Origin: Trema orientale
Taxonomy: Eukaryota; Streptophyta; Magnoliopsida; Rosales; Cannabaceae
DNA length: 64,000 bases
Direction of reading: 5' to 3'
Assembly (NCBI GenBank): GCA_002914845.1
Contig: JXTC01000277.1
Span: 365,810 to 429,809, forward strand
Shown: in pieces, positions 60,789-64,000 of the stretch
How positions within the stretch are numbered: position 1 is the first letter of the stretch
Layout of the letters: the number at the start of each line of letters is the position of its first letter
Position numbers and translations under genes: made by a program
Notes under the pieces: model-generated
Database searches by the model: none
Told to the model about the DNA's origin: nothing
The model's input: only the letters and a program-made list of their open reading frames with translations

Positions 60789-61620
60789 GAGAGAATGAGA
60801 GAAATGATGCAACCCAAAGACATAAATGCTTCGACTCAACTTCGTTCAAAAGTTCTTTTTTATATTCTTTATGTTTAGATCAATGTCTTTCTTTAATTTA
60901 GCTATAAGCTAATTTTCTCTTTTTAGGGTTTCGACGTAGTTAGGTTATGAATATTTGAATTTTCTTTGTCTTGTTCCTATATATGTTGAGTAGTCCAATC
61001 CATTTTTAATGCTTATGAATTCTTGATCAACAATTACATAATTTGTAGTTTGATTTGTGATTGAGAAATACTAATCGAATTAGCTCTAATTGGAATATCA
61101 TAATTTACTATAAGATCGAGATATCTATGAGATTTATGCAGTGATCATGAATTTCTTGTTCTGAATAAAATTTAACTCGTTTAGAATTTTTATAGAGATA
61201 TAGAACATTTGCCTGTCAGAATAAATTGGTATTGCTTGCGAAACGTTAATACTTAAATTAGAGAAATTCATTGTCAACATAGTGGAATTAATAGAATCTG
61301 ATTTATTTAACTAACTAAGAGATTTAAGTAGGATTAATTTTGGTGAAATCGAAAACCCTAGGTCTTTTTCTCATTGAATTATCTTCTTTGTCATTTTACT
61401 TGTTTTCTTTTTAAATTAGTACTTTATTTTGTTTCAACGTAAACTTTATTTTTCAGTTTTATTCAAATAAAACTATGGTTAGAACAAGTGAACGATAATT
61501 TTCGTGGAAACGATGCTCGATTTTTCATTGTATTATACTTGATCGCAATATTATGCACTTGTAATTCTTCACAATAATTTTTTGGCACCATTATATGGGA
61601 CTTATTTTGTGTTTAATAAT
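60268..61620 (+). mobile_element. Degenerate Ty3/gypsy LTR and primer-site region
   Basis: Starts near a TG at 60268 and has duplicated CTATAAATAGGG promoter boxes (near 60588 and 60701) and a GA-rich stretch. It ends with the block common in plant Athila/Tat-type elements: GAAACGATGCTCGATTTTT, a TATACTTGATCGCA part, TGCACTTGTAATTCTTCACA, then TTTTTTGGCACCATTATATG near 61580, a decayed form of the usual TTTTTGGCGCCGTTGCCGGG. No gag or pol frame follows. The left border is uncertain. Confidence 0.6.
60542..60767. repeat. 113-bp tandem duplication covering an LTR core promoter
   Basis: Unit 1 starts at 60542 and unit 2 at 60655. Each contains TTTTATGCCAATTTTGCCCT, the box CCTATAAATAGGG, TTTTATTCTAGACGATTTTG and GACAGCTTTAA, followed by a GA run that is longer in unit 2. 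The units differ at only a few bases. Confidence 0.92.
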
Positions 61621-61903
61621 ATCTATACCAAATAACTCTAGTTTTAATTTTATTCTTATGATTTATTTATTTTCTATACTATATTTTTAGGTATTATCCA
61701 TAGGTGTATGCGACGATCAAAAATTAAGAGCCAAATTTGAAATTGAATGACCTTGCAGAAAGAATAGGGAGGAGAAAAGAGAAATTTCAAAAAAAAAAAA
61801 AAAAAAAAAACGCAAGACACCATGTCTTAAATGGGAAATAAAGATGAAGATAACAAGGCAATCTGGGATTATGCATTATCCAGAGTGACAGTGATTTAGT
61901 CAG

Positions 61904-63277
61904 TGTTTTGGGGTTTTCCTAACTTTTGGAATTAATATTAAGACATGGATTAGTGTTAATTAAGCACAAAAATTATTGACCTAAACTACATGTCGCTTGG
62001 ATGCAAACTACATGTCACTCAAGCCCAAACTACACGCCACTTTGAAGGGGCTCTCTACGTGTACAAGCTGCCTGACGTCTCTAGAAAGCTCTAGAACCTT
62101 CCAACTTGTGCTCAAAGAACTTGTAGCTCAAGTGCTTCAGGAGCAAGCTGCCCTACGCTTCTAGAAACTTCCGGAAGTGTCTAACTTAGAGGCTAAGATT
62201 TCTATCCTCTTGTACATTAAGCAAACTTAGCCAATAAGATTTTGACATTACTTAGGGCCTAAGAAATCTTATCTTACAAGGCAATTTTTGCCTATAAATA
62301 GAAGGGTATTCCCTTGATTTTTTAAGAAGAACAATCTTTCCACCTCATTAATCCAAACTCTCATTTTCTCTCTTTAATTCTTCTCTCAACCATTCTCTCT
62401 CTCTCTCTCTCTCTCGCTCTCTTTCCCTCTCGTGTTCTTCATCTTCACCTGAAGCTTTAAAAGCCTTATTTTTCTTTATCAACGCCACCACCATCAATTT
62501 CTGACTTGTGTACTTTAGTGATCTTTGGGTACCGAGCTACTCTCCACAATCTCGTGCTTGACCTGCAGCACAAGTTCGAGGTTTCGTGCTCTATATATAT
62601 ATATATGTCTTGTATCTCTATCTTGGCGAGTAATTCATATTGTTGCTCTAAGTGCAATCAATTACTAGCTTCTCCTTCCCTGTGAAGTAATCTGTATTAC
62701 TGCCTTAAGTGCAATCGGTTACTTTGCTCTATTTTTAATTATTGTGTGCATTTATTTAGTGATATGTGTTGTTTTCCCTCGCAACCGGTCACATCGCTTT
62801 ATTTAAATTCCAGCACTTTAATTTCAGTTATTTATTATTATTTCTGATAATATGGCTGGATTTACCGCCTCGTAATTCTAACTCCTCTAATTAACTAAAA
62901 CTGGCATATGGATGGTATCGCCTTCGTCAGTTTCTAACTATTTATTTTTCTGCACTTTATTTCTGCTGCTAATTTTTAGTTGACACTATGGTCGGTTTAT
63001 TCGCCTCCGTCAACTAGATTCCTTTATTATTATCGCATTATTATATTATTATTATTATATCGTAAGCACGTTATCTCTGCAACCGCTAACGTGGCAAGAA
63101 CGCTGTAGGAAGTGTCATCGACTGCCCATCAGGACTTCGACACGTAGACAGTGTTGTGATAGCTCTTACACCTGTGCACTCTTTGCAATCTAACCATAAT
63201 CCCAATTTTCCTCTGTCTTGTTTTAATTTAGTACAGGTCACACTAATTAATCCAGAGCACAACTCTGACCCCGAACA
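61904..63277 (+). mobile_element. Second Ty3/gypsy-type LTR (about 1.37 kb)
   Basis: TGTTTTGGGG at 61904 and CCGAACA ending at 63277 give TG...CA ends with short inverted termini. It holds a promoter box CCTATAAATAGAAGG (62291-62305) followed by a CT-rich leader (62380-62430). Five bases past the end, AGGTGACTCCACTGGGGAG resembles the GGCGACTCCACTGGGGA primer-site region of plant Retand/Ogre-type elements. The body from 62640 to 63060 has repeated GTGCAATC.GTTACT and CGCCT.CGTCA phrases. ORF 62466-62657 (minus) is spurious. Confidence 0.6.
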
Positions 63278-63374
63278 TTAAAAGGTGACTCCACTGGGGA
63301 GTAGCTAAGGGAAACCGACGTTTCTTCGGGATTCCCAAGATCCCCAAGTACATCTTGTCACTTTATCCATTTCA

Positions 63375-63591
63375 TACCGTTACTCTGCACGTTTCATTTC
63401 TCAACATCTGGCAGTGTATCGTTACTCTGCCCATTTCATTTCTCAACATCTGGTAGTGTACTATTATTCTGTCTGTTTCATTTTCAACCCTCAGCGTATA
63501 CCATTACTCTACCCGGTATACCGTTACTCTACCCCTTTCATTTTTTGACATCTAGCAGTGTGTCGTTACTCTATCTGGTGTACCATTATTC
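63375..63591. repeat. Tandem repeat, about 44-bp unit, downstream of the Ty3 LTR
   Basis: Units follow the pattern TACCGTTACTCTGCCC, then TTTCATTT.TCAACATCTGG and CAGTGTA, repeated about four times with variants. Shorter 18-bp partial units (TACCATTACTCTACCCGG) are interspersed. It lies in the untranslated region following the primer-site-like sequence. Confidence 0.8.
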
Positions 63592-64000
63592 TGTTGGGAT
63601 TTTTGTCCTAAAAAAAAGTATATTTCCAATTATACCCTTTGAGTATGAACAACTTTCTCTTATATGCAATTATGATATTTGCTAGATTAAACTATCTTAG
63701 TTGTATAGTTTATTTATCTGAAAAAGATTCCATGACTTTGTTTGTGTATAAAGAAACAAACATGATTAAGTGTTAATTATGGGGAGACTTGTTTCTTTAT
63801 CTAAGTCTAAATGAATTAGTTCACAATCTGTAAATAAAGATGGAATACTTTATTTACTATAGGTTGTAGTGTTTGTCTATCTCAACGGGAATGATGTGTC
63901 TCAAATCATTAAAGTATGTGACTTCTGATAGAAACACTAATACGACATAAATAAGTTATGTGTATTGAACTGGACCAGGCAATATAAAGAATTGGAGTGC
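63592..64000 (+). mobile_element. Start of a copia-type LTR (runs off the window)
   Basis: TGTTGGGATTTTTGTCCT at 63592 is a typical plant copia LTR start. It interrupts the tandem repeat of the Ty3 element, so it appears to be nested in it. The 3' end lies outside the window, so the assignment rests on the terminus only. Confidence 0.5.

Overview
The window is nuclear DNA from a flowering plant, probably a eudicot. It is AT-rich, its genes have many introns with GT-AG borders, and it carries plant-type LTR retrotransposons, hAT and CACTA transposons and MITEs. I cannot name the species from sequence alone.

Five intact protein genes are supported. (1) and (2) are a tandem pair of S9-family (prolyl-oligopeptidase / acylaminoacyl-peptidase-like) serine peptidases on the + strand, copy A at 4824-12055 and copy B at 17719-24331. 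Each has 18 coding exons, and exons 2-18 have identical lengths in the two copies. Copy B starts with a Ser-rich, plastid-transit-like leader. In copy A the matching leader is frameshifted into a 26-codon upstream ORF, so translation probably starts internally and gives a leaderless protein. (3) is a single-exon DUF1645 gene on the - strand (27183-28286). (4) is the V-type H+-ATPase subunit H gene, 11 exons, + strand (44694-48578). (5) is a MIP1-type leucine-zipper plus DUF547 gene, - strand (52429-55191, 10 coding exons, 5' leader reaching about 56.3 kb). A decayed fragment of gene 5 lies 3-4 kb away at 49205-49895.

Layout: 1-4.4 kb is the 3' end of a broken Ty1/copia element whose 3' LTR is split by a large foldback repeat. 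4.4-12 kb is peptidase copy A. 12-17.6 kb holds repeats, MITEs and a promoter-like region with a spliced micro-ORF. 17.7-24.3 kb is peptidase copy B. 27-28.3 kb is DUF1645. 28.3-36.4 kb is gene-poor with MITEs, foldback repeats and a 220-bp duplication. 36.46-41.39 kb is a complete but coding-dead hAT element with a perfect 8-bp target duplication. 41.6-44.3 kb holds a CACTA end, a CTAGACA/TGTCTAG hairpin cluster and two palindromic MITEs. 44.7-48.6 kb is VHA-H. 49-56.3 kb is the DUF547 pseudogene fragment and gene. 56.4-64 kb is repeat-dominated: two Ty3/gypsy LTR/leader regions and the start of another copia-type LTR.

The genes do not form a pathway; this is ordinary plant gene space cut up by transposons. 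The best leads are the loss of the targeting leader in peptidase copy A next to a copia LTR, the foldback family built on a 10-bp CTAG-centred motif, the MITE insertion that can be dated against an empty paralogous site, and the intact-ended but coding-dead hAT element.
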